A stretch of 46,722 nt of DNA. Origin: Gemella haemolysans. GTDB lineage: Bacteria > Bacillota > Bacilli > Staphylococcales > Gemellaceae. Position 1 is the stretch's first letter; every line of letters starts with the position of its first letter. Below are positions 1 through 9,000 of the stretch, piece by piece. Made by a program: the position numbers and the translations under genes. Location: the NCBI RefSeq assembly GCF_028308085.1, contig NZ_JAQMFS010000045.1:1-46722 (forward strand), in the 5' to 3' direction. The notes beneath the pieces are model-generated. The model saw only the letters and a program-made list of their open reading frames with translations. It was not told the DNA's origin and searched no databases.

Positions 1-194
1 ACTAATTTGAATAATACTACAGGGTCTAAACAATTTCTACCTGATGTGTGGCTATAGTATTCTTCTGTCAAATCATAAATAAATTTAAAATCAATTGCTT
101 CGGCTACTTTTCTTAAAAAGTGATTTGTAGGAACTAGTTCTGATAACGTCATTAATATTATTTCATCTTTGATATTTTCTTTTTTATTAAACAT
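1..194 (-). CDS. IS1182-type transposase, N-terminal fragment (runs off the window)
   Basis: The reverse strand from an ATG at 194 stays open to base 1 (64 codons). It begins MFNKKENIKDEIILMTLSEL and continues with VPTNHFLRKV and SGRNCLDPVVLFKL. The 'LVPxxHxLRKV' start followed by 'GRxxxDPVVLFKL' is typical of the N-terminal domain of IS1182/IS5-like DDE transposases. A strong ribosome binding site (AGGGGG) lies just upstream near 202-207. The catalytic DDE region is outside the window, so intactness cannot be judged. The family is known to mobilise its own element by cut and paste. Confidence 0.75.
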   Translation of the reverse strand, partial: MFNKKENIKDEIILMTLSELVPTNHFLRKVAEAIDFKFIYDLTEEYYSHTSGRNCLDPVVLFKL

Positions 195-255
195 ACTAAA
201 AACCCCCTCTATATACTTATATTATAACATTTTCAGCACTTTTTCTCATTAAAAT

Positions 256-296
256 AGGCTGCTGACTCATGCAGTTTCTGCATTTGTCAACAGCCT
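256..296. repeat. Long compound hairpin upstream of the transposase
   Basis: Arms AGGCTGCTGAC (256-266) and GTCAACAGCCT (286-296) pair almost perfectly. Inside, ATGCAG (269-274) and CTGCAT (278-283) form a second stem around TTT. There is no long U run on either side, so it is not a standard terminator. It sits about 60 bp upstream of the transposase start and may be the terminal region of the IS or a transposase recognition structure. That role is inference. Confidence 0.6.
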
Positions 297-301
297 GAAA
301 A

Positions 302-332
302 AAATAAGCCCTAATTAGGACTTATTTTTTAA
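302..332 (-). terminator. Rho-independent terminator of the scr operon
   Basis: Stem 303-311 with 318-326 around TAATTA, followed on the - strand by a U-rich tract. It lies directly after the scrK stop codon and would end the scrA-scrB-scrK transcript. Confidence 0.75.
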
Positions 333-335
333 AAA

Positions 336-1274
336 TTATATTAGACTATTATATTCTTCTTCAGTTAAGTAACTTGAAATTGCACCCGTTTTTGTAGTTG
401 TTAAACTAGCGTAGTTTGTCGAAAATTTTGCCATTTGTGCTAATTCTTCTTCTGAAATGTTATTAAGATTTTCATGATTTAATAGTTTCGATAAGAATGA
501 ACCAGCGAAAGCATCCCCTGCCCCCGTTGTATCAACAGCTTTTATGTTAGGTATTTCAGTTACTACTTTGTGATTTTCATAATAAACTTCTGCTCCATGT
601 TCTCCTTTAGTATAAAGAACAACTTTCATGTGGCTAAAGTCTTTTTTCAAAGCTTCTTCGATATTAGTAGTTCCAGTTAAGAATTCTAATTCATTATCAG
701 CAACTTTGATAACATCAACATAAGGTAAAAATTCTTTAATAGTTTCAAGATATACTCTATGATCATCCCAAAGATTGAATCGTAAGTTAACATCAAAAGA
801 AATTAGCACGCCAGCTTCTTTAGCTTTTTTTAGTAATAGGTGATGGCTATCTTTTGATTCTTCTTGTATAGCAATACTTGCGAAGTGAATTGCTTCAATT
901 TCCGATAAATCAACTTTTTCAACATCTTCTTTACTAATTCTTAATGTTGATGAACCTTTAAAGTAAAAACTAAATGAACGGTCTCCAGTTTCATCTAAAG
1001 AAACAAATGCTAATGGTGTAAAACTATCAGCTTTACGGCTTACATATCTACAGTCTACATTTTCATTTTTTAAAGTATTTTCTAGAAAATCACCAAAACC
1101 ATCTTGTCCAAGTGATGTTAATAAATAACTCTTATGTCCTAGTTTTTGCGCAACACACGCAACGTTAGCTACACAACCTCCAGCCTCTTTTTTAAATGAT
1201 TTTACTTTATCGATTGTTCCTACACCTTCACCAATAAAGTCAATTAGCATTTCTCCTATACATAAAACTGCCAT
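336..1274 (-). CDS. scrK: Fructokinase, PfkB family
   Basis: Phosphorylates the fructose released when sucrose-6-phosphate is hydrolysed, feeding it into glycolysis in the cytoplasm. The 312-residue product starts MAVLCIGEM at 1274, preceded by GGAGAAC; an ATG further upstream lies inside scrB and has no comparable ribosome site. Both PfkB signatures are visible: GGCVANVA near residue 33 and DTTGAGDAFAGSF near residue 250, which holds the catalytic Asp and the anion hole. It is the last gene of the sucrose operon, one base after the scrB stop, and a terminator follows. Substrate specificity for fructose is inferred from the operon. Confidence 0.92.
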   Translation of the reverse strand: MAVLCIGEMLIDFIGEGVGTIDKVKSFKKEAGGCVANVACVAQKLGHKSYLLTSLGQDGFGDFLENTLKNENVDCRYVSRKADSFTPLAFVSLDETGDRSFSFYFKGSSTLRISKEDVEKVDLSEIEAIHFASIAIQEESKDSHHLLLKKAKEAGVLISFDVNLRFNLWDDHRVYLETIKEFLPYVDVIKVADNELEFLTGTTNIEEALKKDFSHMKVVLYTKGEHGAEVYYENHKVVTEIPNIKAVDTTGAGDAFAGSFLSKLLNHENLNNISEEELAQMAKFSTNYASLTTTKTGAISSYLTEEEYNSLI

Positions 1275-1275
1275 T

Positions 1276-2586
1276 TTAGTTCTCCTCTCTAATTTCAATT
1301 GTTCCAAGTTCTTTTGCTAAATAATCAGTGGCTAAAATATTAACATTATGATTTTCTGGGTAGAATCTTGTTGAAAGTGCAAAAGATCCATCGTTTGCGA
1401 ATAATTCTATAGATGAACTATCAAATACTATTTCCACATTTTCTAAATCCAGTTTATATTTTCTATCATCTCTTCCATAACCACTAGTTCCAAAAGATAC
1501 TTTCAATTCTTTATTATCATAGCTTACTTTAAAATCAGCTACGCTAATTTCAAATTTATCGCCATGTTCTTGTTTATAATACCATGTATTTTTGTTAAAG
1601 TCATTAGTTTTAATATCGTTACCTAATAAATCTTTCACCGATTTGTGTAACGTTTGTCTAACTTTACCATCCTTGAAATTTACTACACGAGGTACAGTTA
1701 AACAGTTTTGATAACCAAACTTCACAGTCGGATTTGTATAGCTACTATCTGGTACATACATCCAACCTATTAAAACACGGTTATCATCTTCATCTAAGAA
1801 TGTTTGTGCTGCATAAAAATCATGTCCATAATCTAATAATGTGAAGTTATCAAGTTTATCAACATTCTCAATTCCATCTTCAACTACAGAATATCCAATT
1901 TGATACACATTTTCATAATATGGGTACATTCTTGTAATACCTTGAGGTGAGAACATAAATATTTCTTTTCCATCTACTTCAAAATAATCAGGACATTCCC
2001 ACATAAATCCTAGATTTTTTTCTGAATAAATAGTTTTATACGGTTTAAGAGTATCTTTATCATATACTAATAAACATCCATAATCATTACTATCTCTAGC
2101 ACCTAGCACTAGATATTTTTTTCCGTTTTTTTCAAAAATTTTTGGATCCCTAACATGATTTGACATATTAGGATAATCGTCTGTTGTTAATAAACATTTT
2201 TTCTCAGTAAAATTAATTCCATCTTCCGTTTCAAAAGATATGGTATTATGACCACGTCCTTCATGAACGTAGTCATAATCTCCTTTATATTTCACATTCC
2301 CTGTGTAGTAGAAGACTAGCTTTCCATCTTCTATATTGGCACTTCCTGAATATACACCATGCGTTTCTTCTTCAATAGTTGGTGTTAGGAATACGCCACG
2401 ATCTTCATAATTTTTTAGATCACTACTAGTATAGTAATACCATAGTTTTAATCCACCTTCTACTTCATAAGAATATTGGTGAAAAATATGATATTTACCT
2501 TTAAAGTAAGCTAATCCATTCGGATCGTTTAGCCAACCTTTAGTAGGTTCTAAATGAAGATTTTGTTTCCAGTTATTAGCTAGCAT
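1276..2586 (-). CDS. scrB: Sucrose-6-phosphate hydrolase, GH32
   Basis: Cytoplasmic invertase that splits sucrose-6-phosphate, made by the PTS permease, into glucose-6-phosphate and fructose. The three GH32 motifs are present: WLNDPNG with the nucleophile Asp21, RDP at residues 146-148 (transition-state stabiliser), and ECPD with acid/base Glu197. At 436 residues it is slightly shorter than the usual 460-490. The N-terminal five-bladed propeller is intact and the C-terminal beta-sandwich is present. Its ATG overlaps the end of scrA by 11 bases and sits after AAGGAAC, so translation is probably coupled. Confidence 0.95.
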   Translation of the reverse strand: MLANNWKQNLHLEPTKGWLNDPNGLAYFKGKYHIFHQYSYEVEGGLKLWYYYTSSDLKNYEDRGVFLTPTIEEETHGVYSGSANIEDGKLVFYYTGNVKYKGDYDYVHEGRGHNTISFETEDGINFTEKKCLLTTDDYPNMSNHVRDPKIFEKNGKKYLVLGARDSNDYGCLLVYDKDTLKPYKTIYSEKNLGFMWECPDYFEVDGKEIFMFSPQGITRMYPYYENVYQIGYSVVEDGIENVDKLDNFTLLDYGHDFYAAQTFLDEDDNRVLIGWMYVPDSSYTNPTVKFGYQNCLTVPRVVNFKDGKVRQTLHKSVKDLLGNDIKTNDFNKNTWYYKQEHGDKFEISVADFKVSYDNKELKVSFGTSGYGRDDRKYKLDLENVEIVFDSSSIELFANDGSFALSTRFYPENHNVNILATDYLAKELGTIEIREEN

Positions 2587-4078
2587 TTACAAGTTCCTTC
2601 TTAGTTTTGAAGAAGTATGCTGTTACTGAGAATGAAACGATGAATGATAATGCTAAACCAATACCAAATGTTGACCAGTGATTTGCAGGAATTGATAAGA
2701 ATCCTGGAAGACCAGCCGCACCTAATGCAGATGCAAATACTTTGTTTAATCCAATCCATGCACTTCCTACCGCACTTCCTGCAATAGCTCCGTAGAATGG
2801 ATATCTTAGTCTTAAGTTAACCCCGAACATAGCTGGCTCTGTAATACCTAGTAAAGCAGAAATACCAGATGCTGATGAGATTGATTTCATTTTTGTGTTT
2901 TTAGAGAATACTAATACCGCAAGAACCGCTGCACCTTGTGCTACGTTAGACATAGATGCGATTGGGAATATAAATGTTAATCCTGTTGCAGCTAGTAATT
3001 GAGTTTCGATAGCTGAGAAACTTTGGTGTAATCCTGTGATTACGATTGGTGCGTAGAATAAACCGAAAATACCTGCTCCTACGAATCCACCTTGCATGTA
3101 TAACCATTGTAATCCTTGACCAAGTAAAGTACCAGCTTCACGAAGTACAGGTCCCATCCATGCGAATGTTACAAATCCAGTTACGAATAATGAAACTAAT
3201 GGTGTAGTTAAGTTATCTAACCATGATGGAGTTACACGACGTAAGAATTTTTCGATTGTCGCTAATAACCAAGCAGCTGCAAGAATTGGTAATACAGTTC
3301 CTTGATATCCTACTTTAGCGATCTTAAATCCGAATACATCCCAGTACCCAAGAGTTGTAACTCTTTGAAGACCTTCTACAGCTTGACCACTTTGGTTAAC
3401 GATATCTAAAGCTGGCGCAAGAAGTTGGTTTGTAGATGGATCTAATTTACCAAATGTATAGAAGTTCATTACATCTGGGTGAACCATTAACATCGCAAGA
3501 GCAGCTCCTAAATATGGATTCCCACCAAAACGTTTAGTAGCAGAGAATCCAATTAATACAGGTAAGAATACGAACGGCGCATTTGCAAATACGTTAACCA
3601 TGTCTGCAAGTCCTGCGATACCTGGGTTAGCTTCAATAACTGATTTACCAGTGTAGAATAAATCTTTAGCTGTTAATACGTTATTGATACCCATTAAAAG
3701 ACCACCAGCTACGATTGCTGGAATGATTGGAACGAAAATATCACTTAACATTTTTACAAAACGTTGAAGTGGATTTCCTTTTGTTTTTTTAACAGTTTCA
3801 CTTGAATCTTCTTCACTATTTGAAGCAGCACCTTTGAATACTTCATTATATGCTGCGTAAACTTGTTGAACAAGACCACTTCCGAAGATTAGTTGAAGTT
3901 GACCATTGTTAAAGAATACACCTTTAACACCTTCGATATCTTCTAATTTTTCTTTATTATATTTTTTTTCATCGTTTAATTCTAAACGAAGACGAGTTGC
4001 ACAGTGAACAACAGAGCGTAAGTTTTCTTGACCACCACTATGTTCAACAACTTCTTTTATAACTTTTTTTAAGTCCAT
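2576..4078 (-). CDS. scrA: Sucrose PTS permease, EIIBC components
   Basis: Imports and phosphorylates sucrose. The 500-residue protein begins MDLKKVIKEV at 4078 after AAGGAGAAAG; a longer reading frame upstream has no good ribosome site. Residues 1-80 are an EIIB domain with the phospho-cysteine Cys26 in HCATRLRL. After a short acidic linker comes the glucose/sucrose-type EIIC membrane domain (about ten hydrophobic segments, including the GITEPAMFGVNLR motif near residue 410). There is no EIIA domain, so EIIA must come from another protein, as is common for sucrose permeases of Bacilli. First gene of the operon. Confidence 0.94.
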   Translation of the reverse strand: MDLKKVIKEVVEHSGGQENLRSVVHCATRLRLELNDEKKYNKEKLEDIEGVKGVFFNNGQLQLIFGSGLVQQVYAAYNEVFKGAASNSEEDSSETVKKTKGNPLQRFVKMLSDIFVPIIPAIVAGGLLMGINNVLTAKDLFYTGKSVIEANPGIAGLADMVNVFANAPFVFLPVLIGFSATKRFGGNPYLGAALAMLMVHPDVMNFYTFGKLDPSTNQLLAPALDIVNQSGQAVEGLQRVTTLGYWDVFGFKIAKVGYQGTVLPILAAAWLLATIEKFLRRVTPSWLDNLTTPLVSLFVTGFVTFAWMGPVLREAGTLLGQGLQWLYMQGGFVGAGIFGLFYAPIVITGLHQSFSAIETQLLAATGLTFIFPIASMSNVAQGAAVLAVLVFSKNTKMKSISSASGISALLGITEPAMFGVNLRLRYPFYGAIAGSAVGSAWIGLNKVFASALGAAGLPGFLSIPANHWSTFGIGLALSFIVSFSVTAYFFKTKKELVNAS

Positions 4079-4144
4079 AGTTCTTTCTCCTTTTTTATTT
4101 TTTAATTTTATATAACGACTTTTAACATTCACCAGAATTTAATG

Positions 4145-4154
4145 GTAACGTTAC
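4145..4154. promoter_or_regulatory. Proximal sucrose operator (LacI/ScrR-type palindrome)
   Basis: GTAACGTTAC, a perfect 10-bp palindrome within TGGTAACGTTACTTT, sits over the expected transcription start of the scr promoter. An identical palindrome lies 54 bp upstream. A central CG in such a palindrome is typical of LacI-family repressors such as ScrR. No scrR gene is in the window. Confidence 0.8.
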
Positions 4155-4159
4155 TTTTT

Positions 4160-4189
4160 ATTGTACACCTCTTAATATCAAATTGTCAA
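4160..4189 (-). promoter_or_regulatory. Sigma-A promoter of scrABK
   Basis: On the - strand, -35 TTGACA (4184-4189), an 18-bp spacer and -10 TACAAT (4160-4165). Flanked on both sides by the same operator, so repression by occlusion or looping is likely. Confidence 0.85.
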
Positions 4190-4198
4190 GAGGAAAAA

Positions 4199-4208
4199 GT
4201 AACGTTAC
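4199..4208. promoter_or_regulatory. Distal sucrose operator
   Basis: Second copy of GTAACGTTAC, in inverted context (AAAGTAACGTTACCA), 10 bp upstream of the scr -35. It also lies 27 bp before the -35 of the divergent phosphodiesterase gene, so ScrR may touch both promoters. Confidence 0.8.
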
Positions 4209-4234
4209 CATATTTTTTATAAATAGTAGCTTCC

Positions 4235-4263
4235 TTGCTTCAAAGTATTATTTTTGTTATAAT
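4235..4263 (+). promoter_or_regulatory. Promoter of the glycerophosphodiesterase gene
   Basis: -35 TTGCTT (4235-4240), 17-bp spacer, -10 TATAAT (4258-4263). AGGAGG at 4280-4285 precedes the ATG at 4291. Confidence 0.75.
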
Positions 4264-4290
4264 CTAATAACTATAAAATAGGAGGCTTAT

Positions 4291-6051
4291 ATGGATTTTT
4301 CAATTAAAAATCTATTTACTAGTGTTTTTACAAACATTAATCGATATAAATTCACATACATTTCAATAGCTGCTATAATTCAACTAATTCTTGTATGTGG
4401 TTTATGGTTAATCGCTAGAGTTTTTCAACTAGCACTTACCCTCGCTGGTGAAGAACATCTTGACAAGAATAATATTCTTCATATATTAACTAACCCCTAT
4501 AGTTTTATAATTCTTAATCTTTTAATACTTATCGTTGCATTTTTTATGTTTATAGAATTTTCTATACTGACATTTACGATATACGGACAACTAACAGATA
4601 AGAAATATTCATATCGAAAGATTTTAAAAAATGCATGGAATAAAACAAAAAATTTGGCAGGATATCAAACTCTATTTTTTATAATTTATTTCATAATTAC
4701 TATCCCTACTGTTAATCTAGGGGTAAAATCTGTTTTAGCTAAAAACTTATTTATTCCTAAGTTTATAAGCGGTGAAATAATGAAAACCAATAGTGGACTT
4801 ATTATTTGGGGAACAATTATGATAGTTTTTGCTTATCTAAATCTTAGATTAATTTTCACACTTCCTCTTACAGCTGTTGGAGATGAGAATATACTCGATA
4901 GTATTAAAAGGAGCTGGGAACTTACAAAAACCGGTAAAAGAAAACTTGTAATCACTATTATATTATTTGAAACAATATACATCATTATTGCAGTAATTTT
5001 AATCGGTGTTATCACCTTCTTATGTATTTATGTTGATAAGGATGGTAGTAATCCTATAGTTCAAACCTTATTTTTCTCAGCAATAAGTGCAATTATCTTC
5101 TTTATAGGGGTACTCTCAAAAATAACTGTTATTACTTCATTAGTTACTGTGCTAATAGATCAAAACGAAATATCAGAAGAACTAGTTAATAATCTTAATG
5201 AAAATAAGAAAAAATCTAGATTAGTAGCAACCTTTACTACTATAATAATTGTTATTGCAGCTATTATTAATGGTTTTAATATTTATGGAAATGGAGTCAA
5301 CAAAAATATTGAAACTATTGCTCATAGAGGATATGTCGCAAAGGGAGTAGAAAATTCTATCGAAGCTCTTGAAGGTGCGGCTGAAGTCGGAGCTAATTAC
5401 GTAGAATTAGATATATTGCTAACTAAAGACAATAAATTCATTGTAATACATGACTATAACCTTAAAAGACTTGCAGGTATTAATAAACGAGTTCAAGATA
5501 TGAACTTCGATGAGGTTGTTGGTCTACAAATAAAACAAGGAGACCATACTAGTAAAATACCTTCTTTAGAAGAATTTGTAAATAAAGCTAAGGATTTAAA
5601 TATGAATTTAGTAATAGAACTAAAACCTCATGGTGGTGAACCAAGTAACTACATCGACATTCTTATTGAAGAAATAAAAAGATTAAAACTTGAAAATTAT
5701 AAATTCATGTCACTTAATTCTAAAGTTATGGAAGAACTTGAAACAAAGGAACCAAATTTAGAAACTGGTTATGTAATCCCTCTTCAATTTGGAAACTTTC
5801 ACCAAACTAATGTCGATTTTTTCGTAATAGAAGACTTCTCATACAGAGATCGTCTAGTAGAACAAGCTAAAAAACAAAACAAAAAAGTTTTTGTCTGGAC
5901 AATAAATGATCCAGCTTTAATTACTAGATACTTACAAAGCTCTGCAGATGGTATTATTACCGATGAACCTGAACTTGTAAAAGAAGAAAAAAATATCTTA
6001 GAAAATAACTACTCATATTATGATAAAATACTAAGACTTATTAATATATAA
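4291..6051 (+). CDS. Membrane-anchored glycerophosphodiester phosphodiesterase
   Basis: Hydrolyses glycerophosphodiesters (deacylated lipids or teichoic-acid fragments) to glycerol-3-phosphate and an alcohol. The 586-residue protein has two parts. Residues 1-330 hold about eight hydrophobic helices of the GPDPase membrane domain. Residues 340-570 are a GDPD TIM barrel with the catalytic AHRG near 345, VELDI near 372, HDYNLKRL near 387 and IELKPHG near 450. The catalytic domain follows the last helix (about residues 307-327) and is probably outside the cell. It stands alone between divergent scrA and a bidirectional terminator. The architecture matches Bacilli GDPD proteins; the exact substrate is unknown. 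Confidence 0.9.
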   Translation: MDFSIKNLFTSVFTNINRYKFTYISIAAIIQLILVCGLWLIARVFQLALTLAGEEHLDKNNILHILTNPYSFIILNLLILIVAFFMFIEFSILTFTIYGQLTDKKYSYRKILKNAWNKTKNLAGYQTLFFIIYFIITIPTVNLGVKSVLAKNLFIPKFISGEIMKTNSGLIIWGTIMIVFAYLNLRLIFTLPLTAVGDENILDSIKRSWELTKTGKRKLVITIILFETIYIIIAVILIGVITFLCIYVDKDGSNPIVQTLFFSAISAIIFFIGVLSKITVITSLVTVLIDQNEISEELVNNLNENKKKSRLVATFTTIIIVIAAIINGFNIYGNGVNKNIETIAHRGYVAKGVENSIEALEGAAEVGANYVELDILLTKDNKFIVIHDYNLKRLAGINKRVQDMNFDEVVGLQIKQGDHTSKIPSLEEFVNKAKDLNMNLVIELKPHGGEPSNYIDILIEEIKRLKLENYKFMSLNSKVMEELETKEPNLETGYVIPLQFGNFHQTNVDFFVIEDFSYRDRLVEQAKKQNKKVFVWTINDPALITRYLQSSADGIITDEPELVKEEKNILENNYSYYDKILRLINI

Positions 6052-6056
6052 AAAAT

Positions 6057-6086
6057 ATCGACTGAAATTTGATTGTTTCAGTCGAT
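6057..6086. terminator. Bidirectional terminator
   Basis: Perfect 11-bp stem ATCGACTGAAA (6057-6067) / TTTCAGTCGAT (6076-6086) between two convergent genes, with A-rich and T-rich flanks suited to both directions. Confidence 0.85.
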
Positions 6087-6094
6087 GATTTTTA

Positions 6095-9000
6095 TTATCC
6101 TGTGATTTTTTTAATAACAGTTTCTAAGACTTTTATTTGCTCTTGTAATTTTTCTTTAGAAGTATCTTCATTCAACAATTTTCTAGCAAAAGCTCTTGCT
6201 TTCCTATACTCAGTTTGCAATTCTGGAGTTGCTTGAGTATACTTTTCAGTTTTTATTAAATTATTATCTACCAATGTTTGTAACTTCGTTTTAAGTTGTT
6301 CGGTAGTTTCTGATATATTCTCTTCAGGTTTAGATTCTATACCCTCATTGCTATTTAGTTTCTCTATTTCTGAGATAAGTACTTTTAATACTTCAACAGT
6401 TGTTGCTTCTTTGATTCTCTTGAAATATTTTGTTTTATCTTGAATAAACTCAGAATTTAGTACTTTGCTTTTCGCTTCACTTCTAACTTTCTCCAATTCT
6501 TCACTTCCCGTTACTGAATTATTACTTGGAGTTGTATTTTCTACAACACTATTATTTTTAGAATTTTCATCTTTTAAAATATCTATAGCACTAGCTAGCT
6601 TTTTAATTCTAAGTTCTAATTCATTTTTATCAACATCAACTTTAGCTAATGTTTTTTCAGCATTTTCTTTCGATTTAAGCCATGCTTTCTCTTGAGCTGT
6701 ACCATTCATTTTATAATTAGTCTCTATTCTTAAATCATTAGCAACTAATTCTTGTAGTTTAGTTTTTAGTCTTTCAATATCTTCACTTACTGCTGGCTGT
6801 ATACCATTATTTGGAGACTCAACTTTTGGTTTTTCTACTACTGTATAATTTCCTTCAGAATTTTTATACACATATGTTACTTCTGTTTTATCCCCAATAC
6901 GGCTATTTAAAGCACTATTATCTTTTACTTTAGCAAGTGTATATCCTACTAAATCGGCTTTCCCAACTGAAACTGGAAAGTGATCATATACTTTTAAAAT
7001 CTTGTCTTCTGCAATCTTCTTACCTGCTTCATCTTGATATTTAAATGTTATATTTTTTACCTCTGGTACTACCTGTCCACCAGTTTTTTCTACAATAGCT
7101 CGAACTTGATGAGAGGTGTCAAAATTAACCCCATCCACCGCAAATGTATAAGTAAACGTCATGTTTTCTTTTAAATTACCTGGTAATATTATTTCAGCAA
7201 TTTGGAATGTTCCATTTCCAAGGATACCATTATTCACACCGCTTTTACCTGCTAAAACCATCTTAATTAAATCACTCTCAGCACCTTCGATAGGCCACTC
7301 TACTCCATTTTGATCGACTATTTTAACTTTTGTTTTAACCTCATTCAAATTAGCTCCATATAAGTGAACCTCAGTTTTTTTACTAACTTGATTCGATGCT
7401 ACTGTAGTTTCAGTTTTCTCTACTCCATCATTTACAGCGCCTGTTCCACTAGTTCTATATGATGTAATTGTCAAATTTGATAATACTGGTTTTGTACTAT
7501 CTTGATTTCTACCCACTACCGTAAATGTGGGCTTATCTCTTCTGTCTCTTTTGTCTAATGTTGTAATATTAACCTCTTTGCCATTTTGATATAATTTCAC
7601 TTTGTATGATTTCGATGTATTTGTGTTATTCTCTGGAAAATTTATTTTTGCTATAAGATCATTACCACGTTTTTCATAAACAACACTACTTGTTAATGAA
7701 CTATTCTCTTCCACTGAATCAGAATTAAATACTCTTATTTTCACATTACTTGTGGTCAAATTATCCCCTTTTAAAACTAGAGTACCTAATCCTCCTCCTT
7801 GGAGAACTTCATTTTCTAGCGAATAATTTGTTATTCTAGCATCTTCTACGAATGCTTCTTGTATTTTTTCTATTGATTTATCTGTTTCTATTCCATCTAT
7901 AGCAGCTACAAATTTGTAATTAACTACTTTATTACTTTCATTTTTTGGAACAGTAATTGTATAACTTACTTTATTAGTTGACTCAGTTAAAAATTTATCT
8001 ATCGTCACATTATCTACTTTTTTTCCATCTCGATATGCAACAAGTCCTACTTTGTTTACATCTGTATTTTTAACTTCCACATCAAGTAATAACAATCCAC
8101 CTTTACCTGGCAATTTATTTTGAACAATTGCTTCTTTAATAGACACTATATTACCATCTTCTCTTTTTGGGTTTTCCGGCGCTGTTTCTGTATTATTTTC
8201 TCCTGGTTTTTCTGGAGTTGGTTCTATATTACTTCCCTCAGGTTTTTCCGGTTTTGTTTCTGTATTATTTCCGCTAGGAGGTGTTACCTTCCCTCCTACT
8301 TTTTCAGCAATAGCATTAACTTCTTCAATAGTTTTAGCTGTTTTTAATTCCGCTCTCAATTTCAACTTATCTTCATGTTCTTTATTAGAAGCTAAAATCA
8401 ATTTATTAACTTTTGTTTTTTCACTTCCAATAATAGCTGCATTAGTTTTTTCTGTTAAGTCTGAAATAGCAGTTTCCAATTGTTCTTTAGTAGCATTTGG
8501 ATTTCTAAGTATTTTTTCTGCTTCTGTTCTAGCAAAAATCCATGCATTATTTGCTGGTTGATTTCCTTCGTTAGCGATGTATCCTTTTTCTGTTCTTAGT
8601 TCCCTACTAACTACTTTTTCAAGTTCACCACGTATTTTACTTAAATCCTCTTTTGGTTTGTCTTCTTTTTTTAATTCATCTAAATCTATAGAATCATAAA
8701 ATTCATCTGTTCCTACTTTATATGGGATGAATTCTCCCTCTTCCTCTTTTAATATAAGATTAGTAGGGAATACTTCGATTCCTTGTCCTTTAACCTTAAT
8801 AGTATATTCCTCTCCAACAGTTAACTGAACATTAGATAACATACCATTTTCACTTACAGCGACTACTTTATCTTTAGGATTATTTTTATTAATAAACTCA
8901 ACTGTCACCTCGTTTAATTCAGGAGTTTTTCCATTTCTAACTAACATTTCAGGAATAACACCTTTTTTTAGTGGTTTCTCATCTGCTTTTGATTTTTTAA

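Noticed and set aside
1276-1307. Eleven-residue N-terminal extension of scrK
   Set aside because: It lies inside scrB, and the conserved PfkB N-terminus starts at MAVLCIGEM after its own ribosome site.
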